In this document: piece after piece, positions 34,276-45,657 of the stretch
Layout of the letters: each line of letters opens with the position of its first letter
Numbering within the stretch: position 1 is the stretch's first letter
Source of the DNA: Volvox africanus
Lineage: Eukaryota; Chlorophyta; Chlorophyceae; Chlamydomonadales; Volvocaceae
Direction: 5' to 3'
Assembly (NCBI GenBank): GCA_030268105.1
Contig: BSDZ01000005.1
Location: 2,418,001 to 2,482,000 of the forward strand
DNA: 64,000 bases
Notes under the pieces: model-generated
Told to the model about the DNA's origin: nothing
What the model saw: only the letters and a program-made list of their open reading frames with translations
Databases searched by the model: none
Translations under genes and position numbers: made by a program

Positions 34276-37200
34276 TCACCGTCTCCTCTTGGATGAGGTT
34301 CCTTTCTCAGTGGGTCTCGGCCCTTTGGCTTTGAGTCTTCGCTCATATTCCTCGATGGCTTCCACCAGAGGATCTGCTTCTTTCAGTGATGCCTCGGTTT
34401 CATATGTATTGTGAGTGGAATCATATCCTTCCCACTTGATAAGGTACTCTCGACGAGTTTTACCTCTGCCCCCACGGATTGAGACATCCCGATGATCTAC
34501 AATGGCTTCAACCATGTAGAATGGTTCACCCTCAATAACGAGTGGTGAGGGTGGTTGTCGCTGAGCGTCCTCCTTGAATGGTTTCAGGAGTGACACATGA
34601 AAGACCGGGTGTAGGCGAGATTCAGCTGGTAAGCCAAGTTTTACCGCTGTTTCACCGATATTAGCGACAACTGTATATGGGCCGATGAATTTTGGCATCA
34701 GCTTCTTAGTTCCAGGTTTTTTAAGGTTAATATTCTTGGTACTTAACAGCACTTTTTGCCCAACCTCATAACGCACGGGGCGCCGAGAAGAGTCAGCATC
34801 CTGTTTTTGTCTAGATTGCGCAGCCTGGAGACAAGTTTTAGCGAGTTGCAATCGCTTGCGCATGATGGTGGAGTACTCATCAGCAGCTGGCACTTTCGAG
34901 GGTATATGCAGGTCAACCGGCACACGCGGTTGCTAGACACCATTAAGCAAAAATGGTGTCATACCTGTCGAACGTTGTTTGGAGTTATTGATAGCAAACT
35001 CAATCAACGGTAAGTGATCATCCCAATCATCCTGATTAGGGGAGATATAGTGCCGTAATGTCTCTTCCAGTAAGCGGTTCATTCGCTCTGTTTGTCCATC
35101 TGTTTGTGGATGGAAGGCTGTGCTCATATGGAGGTGGGTGCCCAATAGGCGAAATATTTCCTTCCAGAAATTGCTTGTAAAACGTGGGTCCCGGTCAGAG
35201 ATAATGTTCCTTGGAAGGCCGTGCTGCCGGAATACAGTGGCTACAAAAAGGCGAGCCAACTCTTCCGCTCCTGCGGTCGTGTGTGTGGGAGCAAAGTGCG
35301 TCATTTTGCTCAGCCGGTCCACAAACACTACGATCGCATCATGCCCATTGCGAGTTGTTGGTAGCTGGGTTATCAAATCCATTGATATGCTCTCCCACAC
35401 GGAAGAAGGTATGGGGAGCGGCTGCAGCAAACCACCCGGCTTAGTGTTGGTTGGTTTGTTATGCTGACATTGAGGACAAGACTTGACGTAGGCCTTCACG
35501 TCAGTATCTAGTCCAGGCCACCAGTACGTTTGTGCGATTGCTTGTTTGGTGCGGTCAATGCCGCGGTGGCCAGCGCATGGGGTATCATGATACTCTTTCA
35601 TGATGACCCGTCGTAAGTCAGCGTGATTAGGGATGTAAATCTGGGACCCATTGTACCAGAAGTTACCCTTCTTTTTGAGCCGCAGCTTTGCTACCTTAGT
35701 TTTCGTGAGATTGGGATCACCGTCATATCCGCGGATGATTCGGTGTCCTAAGTCGCTGTCAATCAGCGCGGCAGAAAGCAAGTTGAGCACCACGTCGTGG
35801 ACCCGCCTGATAGGGTCAGCTACATTCACCCGACCAGGGCGATACTCCCATTTAAATGTGAAACGTGATAATCGCTCCATCCAACGAGCTTGGCGGCGGG
35901 ATAGCTTATCCGCGCTTTTCTGTTGTTGGAGGTATACCAGTGGTTGGTGATCCGTGATCAACGTTACATCACTGGCGCCTTCAAGGTAACAACGCCACTC
36001 TTCCAGGGCTAAGACAGTGCCGAGGCACTCTTGGTCTGTTGTTGAGTAGTTGTACTCTGCCTTATTGAATTTAGAACTGGTATAGGCGACAGGGTGGTCA
36101 TCCTGCAAGAGGACGGCTCCTGTGCCATGTATTGAGGCATCAGACCAAACCGTGAAAGGTTTATCAAGCTCGGGGAGTTTAAGTACTGGTGCATTTGTCA
36201 AGGCATGCTTCACACCCTGGAAGGCTGCCTCGCAGGCTTCGGTCCAGTGGAAGGGCACTTTCTCACTGGTAAGGGTTGTGAGGGGGGCCACAAGGGAGGA
36301 ATAACCCTGAATAAACCTCCTGAAACAATTGGCTAAGCCAAGGAACGCCCGCAGTCGCTTAATATCCGTGGGGACAGGCCAGTCTTTAATGGCTGTTACT
36401 TTGCGGTCGTCCACCTTTAAGCCTTCTTGGCTTACTTTGTGGCCAAGGAAGTGCAGTTCGAACCGGTTGAACTGACACTTCGACAATTTTGAATTGGTGC
36501 TTTCGGAGCAAGGACAGTACCAAACGGAGGTGCTGTTCATGCTCGGCCGGGGTCTTACTAAAGACCAGTATATCGTCCAAGTACACTAGCACAAATTTGC
36601 CAATGTAGTCAGTGAAGACACGATTCATCACTGCTTGGAACGTTGCAGGGGCATTGGTAAGTCCAAAGCAAAGTACCTTAAAACTGAAACTGGCCCATGC
36701 CTGGGGCTATGAAGGCCGTTTTCTCCACATCCTGTGGAGAGATCAGTATTTGATGATACCCCTGCTGTAAGTCCAGGGAGCTGAAAATGGTAGCTCCTTG
36801 GAGTTGGTCGAAAAGGTCCGTAATATTGGGCATGGGATACCGCTGTTTGATGGTCAGTTTATTAAGTGCACGGTAGTCTAAGACCATGCGTAGTCCTTGC
36901 CCATTTGCCTTTTCGACAAAGAGAACTGGAGCCCCATAGGGTGAGGTAGAGGGTTTGATATATCCCTTATTGAGCAGTTCGGTAACTTGCTTCTTGACCT
37001 CTTGTTGCTCCAGTTGGGTGAGCCTATAGGTTCGTTTAGCGGGTGGTATGGCACCATCCACTAAAGGAATCGTGTGACCAATGTCCCGGTCGGGGGGGAG
37101 GCCTTGAAGGTCCTCAAATACATCCTTGTATTCCTCCAGTAATTCTGATAACTTCAAATTAGCTAGGAGATTATTCCCACCGGAACTGGGGTCAGGAGTT

Positions 37201-38324
37201 GGAGTGTGCTCCTCTGCTTGCACAAGTAGGAGGTAACTCTGTGCTCCTTTAGCAATTCGTTTGCCTGCTGCTTTCGCAGATACCGTCTCGACAGTAGTCG
37301 CTGCATAAAGTGTTGCAGTGACATAGTTCATGAGGGTAATCGCATCAAGGTTAGCGTCGATACCCGGGGAAGACCAAAGGGATGGCGTAAACGTATATGC
37401 ATCATTTGGCTTCTTATACACTGTCAGGGTATGAGTTGCCCAGCACATTGTGGCTTTTCGTTTTCCTAACCAGTCATTAGCCAGGATAATATCAACACCT
37501 GGGATATCTTGCTTTAGAACAAGGAGTTTGACTGTGTCGTGGAACTTGTCAATTTGAAGATTGGTAACAACTGAGCCCTCAATCAGTTCTGTGTTGCCAT
37601 TAGCCACTTTAACTGAGCTGGTAAGTGTGGGTTTGAGAGCAAGGGCCATTTTCGTAACGGCTGTTAGGGATATAAACCCGTCTGCGGTACCTTTACAATT
37701 GGCACCGGAATCGGCCAAGACTTTGCAGGCCGTTTGGCACAGTTGAGCATCAAAGATCATAGAAGGTGTAGAACCAACTATGGAGTTCAAGTGCACAGTA
37801 GTGGACGGTCGGTCATACCATAGCTGGAGAGGCCATGGGACACCGGGCATAAGCTCCCGTACTCCTGTGCAACTTTTCTTCAGGAACAATTGTTTCCCTG
37901 GTGCATATGTTTTGATCAGGCGAAAGCCTGCTGCTCGCATACTGTGCTCTATTGAGCTCCACTTGGGGACTACAAAGACTGCAGAGGTATTTTCTGGATC
38001 TTTGTGTTTGCAGGAGATATAGTGTTTTTGCCATTGAGCAATGTGATTGTAAGGAGGATTAATCCAAGCAAACTCACCCGCAAGATTATGGGTCACAAAT
38101 GGGTTTGATGGAGAGGCAAAACGTGGACAGAGACTATTATTGCCCGAATCGTTACATGTGGCGTCAAAGGTAAATTGACGGCCGAGTTGGGTCTCAACCT
38201 GACGGAATTCATCAGGCCGGAACATCCGAGCAGTCTGAGGGCTGTCGGTCATGGGCAACACAAACTCTCCATCTGGTGAAACCAGTTTAACTGGTTCACA
38301 TTCCTCCACACGCTTGCCAGGGTC
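34276..38324 (-). pseudogene. Element A pol, unit 2
   Basis: Offset by exactly 6075 bp from unit 1, with the same domains, frameshifts and in-frame TAG (34935-34933). The methyltransferase-like domain is at 38219-37800 with NPPY at 38060-38049. The translated segments I compared are identical to unit 1. Confidence 0.9.
37800..38219 (-). other. N6-adenine methyltransferase-like domain of element A (unit 2)
   Basis: Same as 31725-32144, with NPPY retained. It sits between the gag stop and the DSGA protease motif. Confidence 0.6.
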
Positions 38325-39908
38325 CTATTCGTGCATTTTAGATTTGAGCCGGGCAGCAAGCGCCAACTTCTTTTCCGCCTCAGCCTTGATCGCCTTGGAA
38401 CAGTCCACTACGTGGTCCGGCCAAGACTGGCCTGGCTTCTTAAAGCCATGGCAATAGTGGCACCGGGTACTAGGAGGCTTGTCAGAAGTGTGGTCGGTCC
38501 GGGGCTTCTTGCTCACGGACTGCCAGCCCTGTTGAAATCGGGAAATAGGGCGTTTTTGGTAGGGATGTCTGGATTTAGGTGTGGTTACCGTAGCCGCTTT
38601 CAGCTCAACGGTGGCAGTCTTATCTTTCCCTGCCTTCCACCGGACCTCTTGGCCGACTGCATATAGGATGCATTTATCTAAATCCTGCCAGTCCTTGCCC
38701 TCATCGTCGGTTGCACACCGACCCCGAAGTGTTGGAGCTAAGCCTTTGATGTACCAGCTAATCTGGTCGGCTTTATCCATGTCCTTAGCTTCGCGTAGGA
38801 CATCATGGAAGCGCTGTGTGTACTCAGCAACGGTTTCAGCAGTTTTCATGTCGTATTCGTGAGAGTGCAAGCGATCCCTTGCTGCCATGGCAGTGTTGCG
38901 TTGCGTGTCCCCATATTGCAGGAGAAATGCCGCCCTTAAGGTTTCGCGTGTGAGGGGTTTCTTGCCCGACTTGTGCATCTCTAGGACATCTGCTGCCCAG
39001 ACCTGTGCTTTGCCCGTTAAGAAGTACACTATGTGCTCAAATGGGTCCATGTTCATCAGGTCGAAATATTGCATGAGTACATTGAACCAGGACCGGGTGC
39101 AAGTGATGATGCTATCCTTCTTCCCAGAAAATTTGGGGGGATGCGGAACCCGTCTATTAGGGCTTACCTCACTTGGCTGGCTGGATTTTGGGGCGGTTGT
39201 CTGAGAATCGCTACCCCCAGCTAGGTGTGTGGTTGCCTCCACCCAGAGGGACTGAACCTCCTCGAGTGTTGGCACCGGAACTAGGTGTTTCTCTAGGATG
39301 GCTTGCAGCGTTGTTTGCTGGAGGGCATCCTTAGGCAAAAGGGTTGCGATGCTCGACCCAGCGATTGTGGAAATAATACCTAGGATCGCTTTTTTGCGTG
39401 AGTCGGCCGCTTCAGATGATTGTGAACGCTCCGAAAGGCGTTCGAAAATCTGTTCTAATAGGGCTCGCGTGCGGTCCGTATCCGCGCGGAGGGCACCCAT
39501 CTGATTTTCGAAGGACTCCTTAAGTTGCGTGATTTCACTTTCTAATGCAACAACACGCTTATGGGTTGTGTTGCGCATTGATTCTGCGACGTGTTGGGCC
39601 GCGCGCGTTTGTTCTGGTGTTTGGCCATTGGGAGGTAACACGACATCTCCTTCATCCGGCATTGGTTCTTGGGACCCGCGGATAATAGGAATATTATTAT
39701 TAAAATTATTGGTGGGAATTACTGGAGCCGAAGGCACCGTTTCCGTAGGTTCAATGTTTATCCGATGTGGTCGTCGAATGGCGGCTATGGCGGCTAAACG
39801 CTCTAGTCGCAAAATTTTATTGAGATTTTTACGTTTAAAACGTAAGAGTTCCTTCCGCGCTTTTTGCTGCGGAGGATTTGTGGTTGTGGTGGGAGTGTCG
39901 CGTGGCAT
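38325..39908 (-). CDS. Element A gag, unit 2
   Basis: Same 527-residue Gag as unit 1 except Thr for Met near residue 440: codon ACG here against ATG in unit 1, + strand G at 38590 against A at 32515. The same in-frame TAG follows at 38327-38325. Confidence 0.9.
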   Translation of the reverse strand: MPRDTPTTTTNPPQQKARKELLRFKRKNLNKILRLERLAAIAAIRRPHRINIEPTETVPSAPVIPTNNFNNNIPIIRGSQEPMPDEGDVVLPPNGQTPEQTRAAQHVAESMRNTTHKRVVALESEITQLKESFENQMGALRADTDRTRALLEQIFERLSERSQSSEAADSRKKAILGIISTIAGSSIATLLPKDALQQTTLQAILEKHLVPVPTLEEVQSLWVEATTHLAGGSDSQTTAPKSSQPSEVSPNRRVPHPPKFSGKKDSIITCTRSWFNVLMQYFDLMNMDPFEHIVYFLTGKAQVWAADVLEMHKSGKKPLTRETLRAAFLLQYGDTQRNTAMAARDRLHSHEYDMKTAETVAEYTQRFHDVLREAKDMDKADQISWYIKGLAPTLRGRCATDDEGKDWQDLDKCILYAVGQEVRWKAGKDKTATVELKAATVTTPKSRHPYQKRPISRFQQGWQSVSKKPRTDHTSDKPPSTRCHYCHGFKKPGQSWPDHVVDCSKAIKAEAEKKLALAARLKSKMHE

Positions 39909-39962
39909 TGCGCAAGTTTATCTCACCTGAGGAGGATCGTTGCTCAGACCCTCGCTACCAAT

Positions 39963-40315
39963 TGTAGCGGTTCCCTTCAGTATGCTACTAGATTTGTGCG
40001 GAAGCGTAGCTTTTGTAGATTTAGAGATAGCTCGCAAGTAAGTTAGCGTCGCGAAATTGTACATCTATTGGGAATAATTGGTGACAGCGGAGTCTTGAAC
40101 TCCGAAAAATTAGTAGCGTAATACTAAAATGTCAGGCCTTAGCTCTTCACCAGGGTGACTTTAATATTGGCTCACCTAGCCAAGATGTACGGCAATCTTC
40201 TTTGCCAATCGCGAAGTTTACTCGTAGTTAGTTTTCGGTTAGGCATCATGCTTATTGCATGATTGCCTACCGCTTTATCTGGGCCTATTCTCTAAGATAA
40301 ATGTAGTTTCCTACA
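39963..40315 (-). repeat. LTR 3 of element A (outer, 5' LTR)
   Basis: 353 bp. Differs from LTRs 1 and 2 by C at 40310, which breaks the terminal inverted repeat, and shares G at 39969 with LTR 2. This is the promoter-bearing LTR for minus-strand transcription of the array. Confidence 0.95.
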
Positions 40316-40320
40316 TTCCC

Positions 40321-42060
40321 AACCATGCGCACAACAGGGTGAGGTCCAATCCAGCAGGGTAAAAGCTTTTGGGACCCTTCAGCAAAGGCGCGTAGGTTTT
40401 TAGTGCTCAGCAAAACCATCTGCCCTCCTTAGAGACTCACATCCCGTTTGGACTTATTATAGTAATCCGCTGTCCATTGCTGTGCTGCGTCCAAACCGAC
40501 TTTGCGTCTGTCATCCAGGATAGAAAGGACTTGGCATAGGTCTCAGCCGCAGGAACGGTCACCTTTAACTCACACCACATGGGCAGCGCGGGATGAAACC
40601 CATAATTCAAGAAAAACGGGCTTTGACCTGTGGAGCAGTTAACAGCATTGTTAAGCGCAAACTCTGCCACAGTCAAATACGTATCCCAGGCGAGAGGTGT
40701 GCGACCAGCAAAATTTTGCAACATGTCACCCACCATGGGGTTTGTGTTTTCAGTTTGTCCATCGGACTGTGGGTGATATGCCATGCTCAGGTTAACACAC
40801 ATGCCAACCAGCTTGCAGAGCACTTCCCAAAACTTCGACATAAATTGACCTCCGCGGTCCGATACCGCGTTCTTAGAGACGCCATGTAACCGAACCACAT
40901 TGTCAGAAAACAATCGTGCCGTTTGCTCAGCAGTGCAGGACGACGTGCATGGCGCTAGGTGAACCATTTTAGTTAAACGGTCGACCATGACGATCACTGA
41001 GTCATATCCCCCCTCAGTTTTGGAAAGTCCATGGAAACACTTACCCAAGGCGCATCTGGAAAAGGTAAAGGTTGCAACAACCCATGACCCTTACCCGACA
41101 ATGCCTTGTTGCACTGGCACAGACTGCATGTCTGCACGAAGTTCTCCGCATCTCTGGCCAACCGAGGCCACCAAAATGAGTGGTGAACCAGTTTGACCAG
41201 CCGCGTGCTACCAGGATGTCCTGCTAACGGATCTTCATGGAAATGGGAAAGAAAAAAAATATATATATACATACATATAGAAGGGTATCATCATTCAGAA
41301 CGACAATCTGAGTCACTGAATCCTCCATCCTAACCAAAGACCCTTCTATTTGCACAAGTGCTCTACGTTACCCGGTGTAGTGAACCAGGGATCACTAACG
41401 TAGGCAGCTTTCAATCACCCCGTGAGGTCCGAAGGCAACGACACCTCTTTATTGCGCGGGCGCAGGACAGGCGCCGCCAAAATCGCAGCATGTAATGACG
41501 GGTGTCGACTGTGACTGTCGGCTATATAAATCTGACCGACAATGTGCTCCCTGGTGCAGTCGAACCAAGCTAAGTACTCCATCCACCTAGCTCGTCGTCA
41601 GTCCAACGTGAAGATGCTTTGCAAAAACGTCAGGGGTTTATGGTCAGTCGTCAGCGTGAATGGCTGGCCCTGGAGGTAACAACGCCATTCCTTCAAAGCA
41701 CGCAAGACCACTATCAACTCCTGTTACCCAGTGGTATAACGGGTTTCCGCACCCAAAAACTTCTTACTGAAAACGATGGTACCAAAGACTTCTACACTCC
41801 CCAGCATCGCATCGGCATCTATAGCGTAGAAGACGACAGAGCCGAATCAGAATCCCTCCGATCCGTCATCTTCGATGCAGTCGCCTTTTGTGACGCTGTT
41901 ATTCATGAAGGTCGAGTTGCTGAATTGAAAAAAAGCCGCTTCAGAGAGAGCTTCGTTGCCACTGTCCACGTCCGTGCTGGTGAGACTGAACCAGAGGGTA
42001 AAGTCATTGGCAACGACACGTTTCAGCTCTTCAAACGCATGTTGACACTCTGATGTCCAG
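40321..42060 (-). pseudogene. Element C, right part: RNase H and integrase
   Basis: Decayed chromovirus pol related to element B. It holds part of RNase H (FLGAETRYTTG, LRALKEWRCYLQ, TTDHKPLTFLQ at about 41800-41620), the integrase zinc-binding region (DPLAGHPGSTRL, CSLCQCNK, about 41235-41095) and the core (MVDRLTKMVHLAP, SDRGGQFMSKFW, HPQSDGQTENTN, about 40990-40740). Frameshifts and gaps separate these blocks, and RT is absent. The frame leads up to TTCCC at 40316 and resumes at 27812 beyond element A. Confidence 0.8.
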
Positions 42061-42129
42061 GACTCAAGCGCAATGAAAGGAGGGGGGAGGGAGGAGGGGG
42101 AGGGGAGAGGGTTTTAGGGTGTTTTTAGG

Positions 42130-42263
42130 GCTATCTAGTAGGACGAACCTGCTCGATACCAATGTTGTATCTCTGTTGTGTCGGCGTACAAAGGCAAGAT
42201 CGGAAGGATGACCATCTGTGGTCCAGGATCCTTGACATTACCCGTAGATACCCCAGGATGTCA
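42130..42263 (-). mobile_element. TRIM-related LTR fragment (third copy)
   Basis: 42163-42263 on the minus strand is a diverged copy of the 104-bp TRIM LTR at 43355 and 43652, followed at once by TGGTATCGAGCAGGTTCG, the primer-binding site. It interrupts element E downstream of the VFAHSMA segment. The rest of the element is missing. Confidence 0.65.
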
Positions 42264-44143
42264 TGTGCATTACCTGCCATGCTGTGGGCGAAAACGCCGT
42301 TATACCGATCCACTAATTCCTTAAACTGCCCGGCCAGCTCCGGCGGCATGTCCGGGCGGTCGCACAGCAACCACCTGCCAGCGGTGACCGTGAACTTGGC
42401 CTCGGGCGGGAGTGTGTGCCGCCCTTCTGGTGTGAAATCCGCCGGCTCCAGAGAACCATCGTTGTCATTGTCAGAGTCGTTGCCCTCGTGGTCGCTGTCA
42501 GCACCCGCGGCAGCGGGTCAGCGACGGGGTAGTGGCGCCCCGCCGCAAGTGCCGGGGCACTCATGATGACCGGCCGCCCTTGCCAGTTGGGGGCGGCTGT
42601 AGATAAGCAGACGACGGGGGTTCCACTAACGCGGGCCACCGTACAACGACCGGGAGGTCGATAGGGTCGCGGCCCGGTGGCCGCAGCCGCAAATGCTCAC
42701 GTCCTTCCTCCATATCCAGGTAGCACTGATGTGGGCCCAGCGCAGGCATACCCAGCAGCAGTTCAAACGCCTTCGCGCCCGCATCGGCCACCACTAGTGC
42801 TGGGACGTTGGCAGCAAACGCGTCAGGCGTGCCGGCGCGAAACACCACATGGAGCCCCCCAGCGACCAAGCCCTTCAGGTGTGAACGGCCAGCAGCGGTG
42901 GTAACCGCAAACTCACCGTCTGGGTCAAGCTGCAGCTCGAGACGATCCACCAGCCGCTGCGCAACAAGGACCACTGCGCTGCCAGTGTCCACCAGCACCT
43001 GCGATGGTAGCTGCCCTTCCACCAGCAGTCCCTCCGCGGCTGAGTTCTGCTGAAGGTACGGCAATGGGGCAGCCACACACAGGGGGGCCGCTGCACTTGA
43101 GTGTGAGACCGCTGCGGCCACCAGTGAGGCATACGGCGGCGGCAGCACGGCTGAAGGCAGCCCCCTGCGGCGAAGGGAGTGCAGGCCAGCAAGGGCCGCC
43201 AAAAGCCAGCCTTGAATATCATCCAGTCTGGAATTGTCGGGTCTTAGCTCGGACCTGGGGTCTGGGATCGTCGCCACGGCCGTTGCATCGCCAGCACCTG
43301 GGGGCGTGGGCGGGCGAAGAGCATGAGCCATCTCCGCTGCCCCCGCCACGGCAGTGTAGTATCCTGGGGTATCTACGGGCAGTGTCAAACAATCCTGGAC
43401 CTTAAATGGTCATCCTTCCGACTGGGCCTTTCTTGGCCGACACAACAGAGATGCAACATTGGTATTGAGCAAGTTCGTCCAGATTCAAATCCCCCCACCT
43501 ACGGGACGGTGAGGGCGGTTCAGACTGGTAGATAGCTCGGGAAACCCTCAACCAGGCCGTGAGGGATCGAATTCGCTGACTATAGACTAGGGTGAGGGCT
43601 GGCCCCTAGACTGTAGGATGCAAGGATGCACCCTCGCTGAGGGGGAATACTTGTAGTATCCTGGGGTATCTACGGGCAGTGTCAAAGGATCCTGGACCTT
43701 AGATGGTCATCCTTCCGATCGGGCCTTTGTTGGCCGACACAACAGAGATACAACAGGCAGCCCGGGGGAGTTGAGGAAATCCCATGGGCATGCGTTCCCC
43801 GACTGTGGCGCCGATGGGGAAGACGGAGTACCTGGCAAAAGACATTGGGATGGCCGGGGAGGGCATCACTGCAGCGTCGCCGGGCGCAGAGGAGCCAGCA
43901 GGGGCGACGGCATTGAGTGGCCAAGTGCCCGGTTGCCAGGGCGGGTGCGTGTGTGGAGGTGGAGGCGGCATCAGTGGTGACTGTACTGGTGTGTGTGTGG
44001 GCCGGTAGACAGCGGCTGGCGGGCCGGCATGGACCCCGGTGGCCGTGACGTGTGAGGGGGCGATGGAGGGGGCGGCCAGAGGGACAGGTGGCGCAGGGGG
44101 TCGCCAAGCCAGGGCTGCGGGTTGCACGGGCGCGGGTAGTGCC
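42264..44143 (-). pseudogene. Element E: gag/protease remnant interrupted by a TRIM
   Basis: Removing 43355-43755 plus one GGCAG copy joins 44127-43756 to 43354-42561 in one frame. The first part is Pro/Ala-rich. The second carries a retropepsin-like active site (VLVDTGSAVVLV, DTG at 42989-42981). In another frame lies an acidic linker and a segment typical of the region just before RT in gypsy pol (ELAGQFKELVDRYNGVFAHS, about 42340-42270). RT is missing. It may belong with element C, whose RNase H starts at about 42060 on the same strand, but its protease is unlike that of element B. Confidence 0.55.
43355..43755 (+). mobile_element. Complete TRIM (miniature LTR retrotransposon)
   Basis: Two 104-bp LTRs (43355-43458 and 43652-43755) begin TGTAGTATCC and end A(T/G)(A/G)CAACA and differ at only a few bases. 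The 193-bp interior starts with a primer-binding site (TGGTATTGAGCAAGTTCG at 43460) and ends with a purine tract (GAGGGGGAA, about 43640). It has no coding capacity. The 5-bp duplication GGCAG flanks it (43350-43354 and 43756-43760). Size and layout fit TRIM elements, which depend on another element for their enzymes. Confidence 0.88.
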
Positions 44144-44144
44144 T

Positions 44145-44287
44145 TCAGCGGCTACAACGCAAGCATCATTACCAGATTGGATTATAATCCCGCGCAAAAT
44201 ATCCTCAAGTCTTACTTGCTCACCAAGCGGCATAAATGATTTTGACCCACCAATTCTCCACGCTTTCTCACTTACTAAAAACGTAGA
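44145..44287 (-). pseudogene. dacA: Fragment of bacterial dacA (D-Ala-D-Ala carboxypeptidase)
   Basis: One uninterrupted minus-strand frame of about 47 residues: SEKAWRIGGSKSFMPLGEQV, then RLEDILRGIIIQSGNDACVV. This matches the PBP5/DacA region around the SxN motif (SGN). It is fused directly to GC-rich element E at about 44145 and to another AT-rich piece at 44288. AT-rich composition and an intronless frame indicate bacterial origin, probably rickettsial. Confidence 0.75.
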
Positions 44288-44358
44288 CTAAAATGGTAAA
44301 ATATCATTATTGATATTGATTCACTCAAAGTTAGCTTACCTTGCCTATTTCTTTGTTT
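44288..44358. repeat. 71-bp direct repeat, copy 1
   Basis: Starts CTAAAATGGTAAAATATC. Same as 44473-44543 with one difference (A/G), 185 bp apart, within the AT-rich bacterial-like mosaic. Both copies end at junctions with unrelated sequence. Confidence 0.9.
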
Positions 44359-44472
44359 ACTGGAAGTAAGGAGCTTGTGACGTCTCCAGTCTTCATATAT
44401 TTTACAGGGTTCCTAAATAAATTACCCCTGAGGACCATATACTGATAAAAAATCTTAAAATGTTTGAATTGG

Positions 44473-44543
44473 CTAAAATGGTAAAATATCATTATTGATA
44501 TTGATTCACTCAAGGTTAGCTTACCTTGCCTATTTCTTTGTTT
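44473..44543. repeat. 71-bp direct repeat, copy 2
   Basis: Second copy of 44288-44358. The sequence that follows (44544-44709, +) is a different open frame (NPKIFAQAMRDNMAF) that I do not recognise. Confidence 0.9.
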
Positions 44544-45657
44544 CAAAACCTAAAATTTTTGCCCAAGCTATGAGAGATAATATGGCATTTACTTCACCTC
44601 TTGTTCAGGAGCAATTAAGCTTTTTTACTATAATATTACAAGGTAAGGTAGATAACCCCTGCGACGATAGAATTTTAATTGTAAGCATAAGGAAATTGCT
44701 ATTTTACTAAGTAGTTGCGCTTAATCTGGCTCTGATCATTTATAATCATATGGAGTTTAAAGCCATAGAACCAGTCAACAGCTCTTATCCGTAACTGGGG
44801 TTAAATAAATAAATTATCCAAAAAATTAACTAATAATTAATCTATAATTGCTATTTTCTCTTGTAGAATTTTTTACAAGACCAAACCCGATGTTAAATAT
44901 CAAGAAATCTATTACTAAAGGGCTTCCTAATTTTTATCCCTGTCTGCGTATTGAATAGCTTATTTGTCAAATCTGGTTCAAAAGAAGAAGCTAGTAAAAT
45001 TCTTATTTCTACCCAGTCAGAAATAATGCGCGGAGTTAAAACCTCTTTTGCTATTAGTCTTTATGCATTCTAGCATATTTCTATCAATCCTGCAACATGG
45101 AGGGTATTTCTAGTTCTAACGTTAGTTTAGAGCCCGCCTTATTTATAGTGAATTTCGTTTCCTTATCATCTCCTGCCATACAGATTATTTGGCAGAAAAA
45201 GCATGCTAATATTAATCGTTTACAAATCATTAAAATCACTATTGAAATATGTTAGGATATTTTATTAGTACGCTAATCCTGTTCTTAAAACCAAAACAGG
45301 AACATCAGGAGCTAACCGAAGAAAAGAATGAGCACCTAAACGGCAGGATAAATATGTATAAGGAGCAGGTCCGGGAGGCAGAAGCATTGAAGGGTAAGTT
45401 TATTAACTTTGAGAAAAGCTCTGGATCTAGCTGCTAGCTACAAGCATGAATACGCTACTTAAACATTTAGCTGCATTAATACTTCTGGTACTTGATAAAT
45501 AGAAATCAACAGTTTTTCTACTTTGCGCCTTCTAAAATAGAATTCATGTGATATTGAAACGTAGCGATTAAATTATCCATAATTTGCTGGTAACGATTAT
45601 AAATAAAGCTTATCAAATTGTAAAATATTGTCACTATCATTTGGCTCACTTACAACA
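44544..45657. other. AT-rich mosaic of bacterial-looking fragments
   Basis: About 70 percent A+T against a GC-richer surround. Short uninterrupted frames look prokaryotic: 44544-44709 (+), about 44956-45074 (+, with STQSEIMRGVKTSF) and 45249-45437 (+, charged helical NGRINMYKEQVREAEALKGK, which could be an RmuC-like coiled coil). None continues past 100-200 bp. I cannot name the first two. The stretch ends where element B inserted, at CAACA 45653-45657. Confidence 0.5.

Larger units (their letters stand above)
27813..40315 (-). mobile_element. Element A: tandem chromovirus array, LTR-internal-LTR-internal-LTR
   Basis: Three 353-bp LTRs (27813-28165, 33888-34240, 39963-40315) and two internal regions (28166-33887, 34241-39962) repeat with an exact period of 6075 bp. 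LTRs start TGTAGC and end GCTACA (CCTACA in the right one). One 5-bp target-site duplication TTCCC flanks the whole array and none flanks the middle LTR, so this is a single insertion that later duplicated. Primer-binding sites TGGTAGCGAGGGTCTGAG lie next to the right-hand and middle LTRs (39960-39943, 33885-33868). Polypurine tracts AGAGGGGGGGGAA adjoin the left-hand and middle LTRs (28178-28166, 34253-34241). The encoded proteins of the two units are the same apart from one residue in Gag. Confidence 0.95.

Noticed and set aside
41619..42053. 144-codon + frame
   Set aside because: Antisense shadow of the decayed RNase H region of element C.
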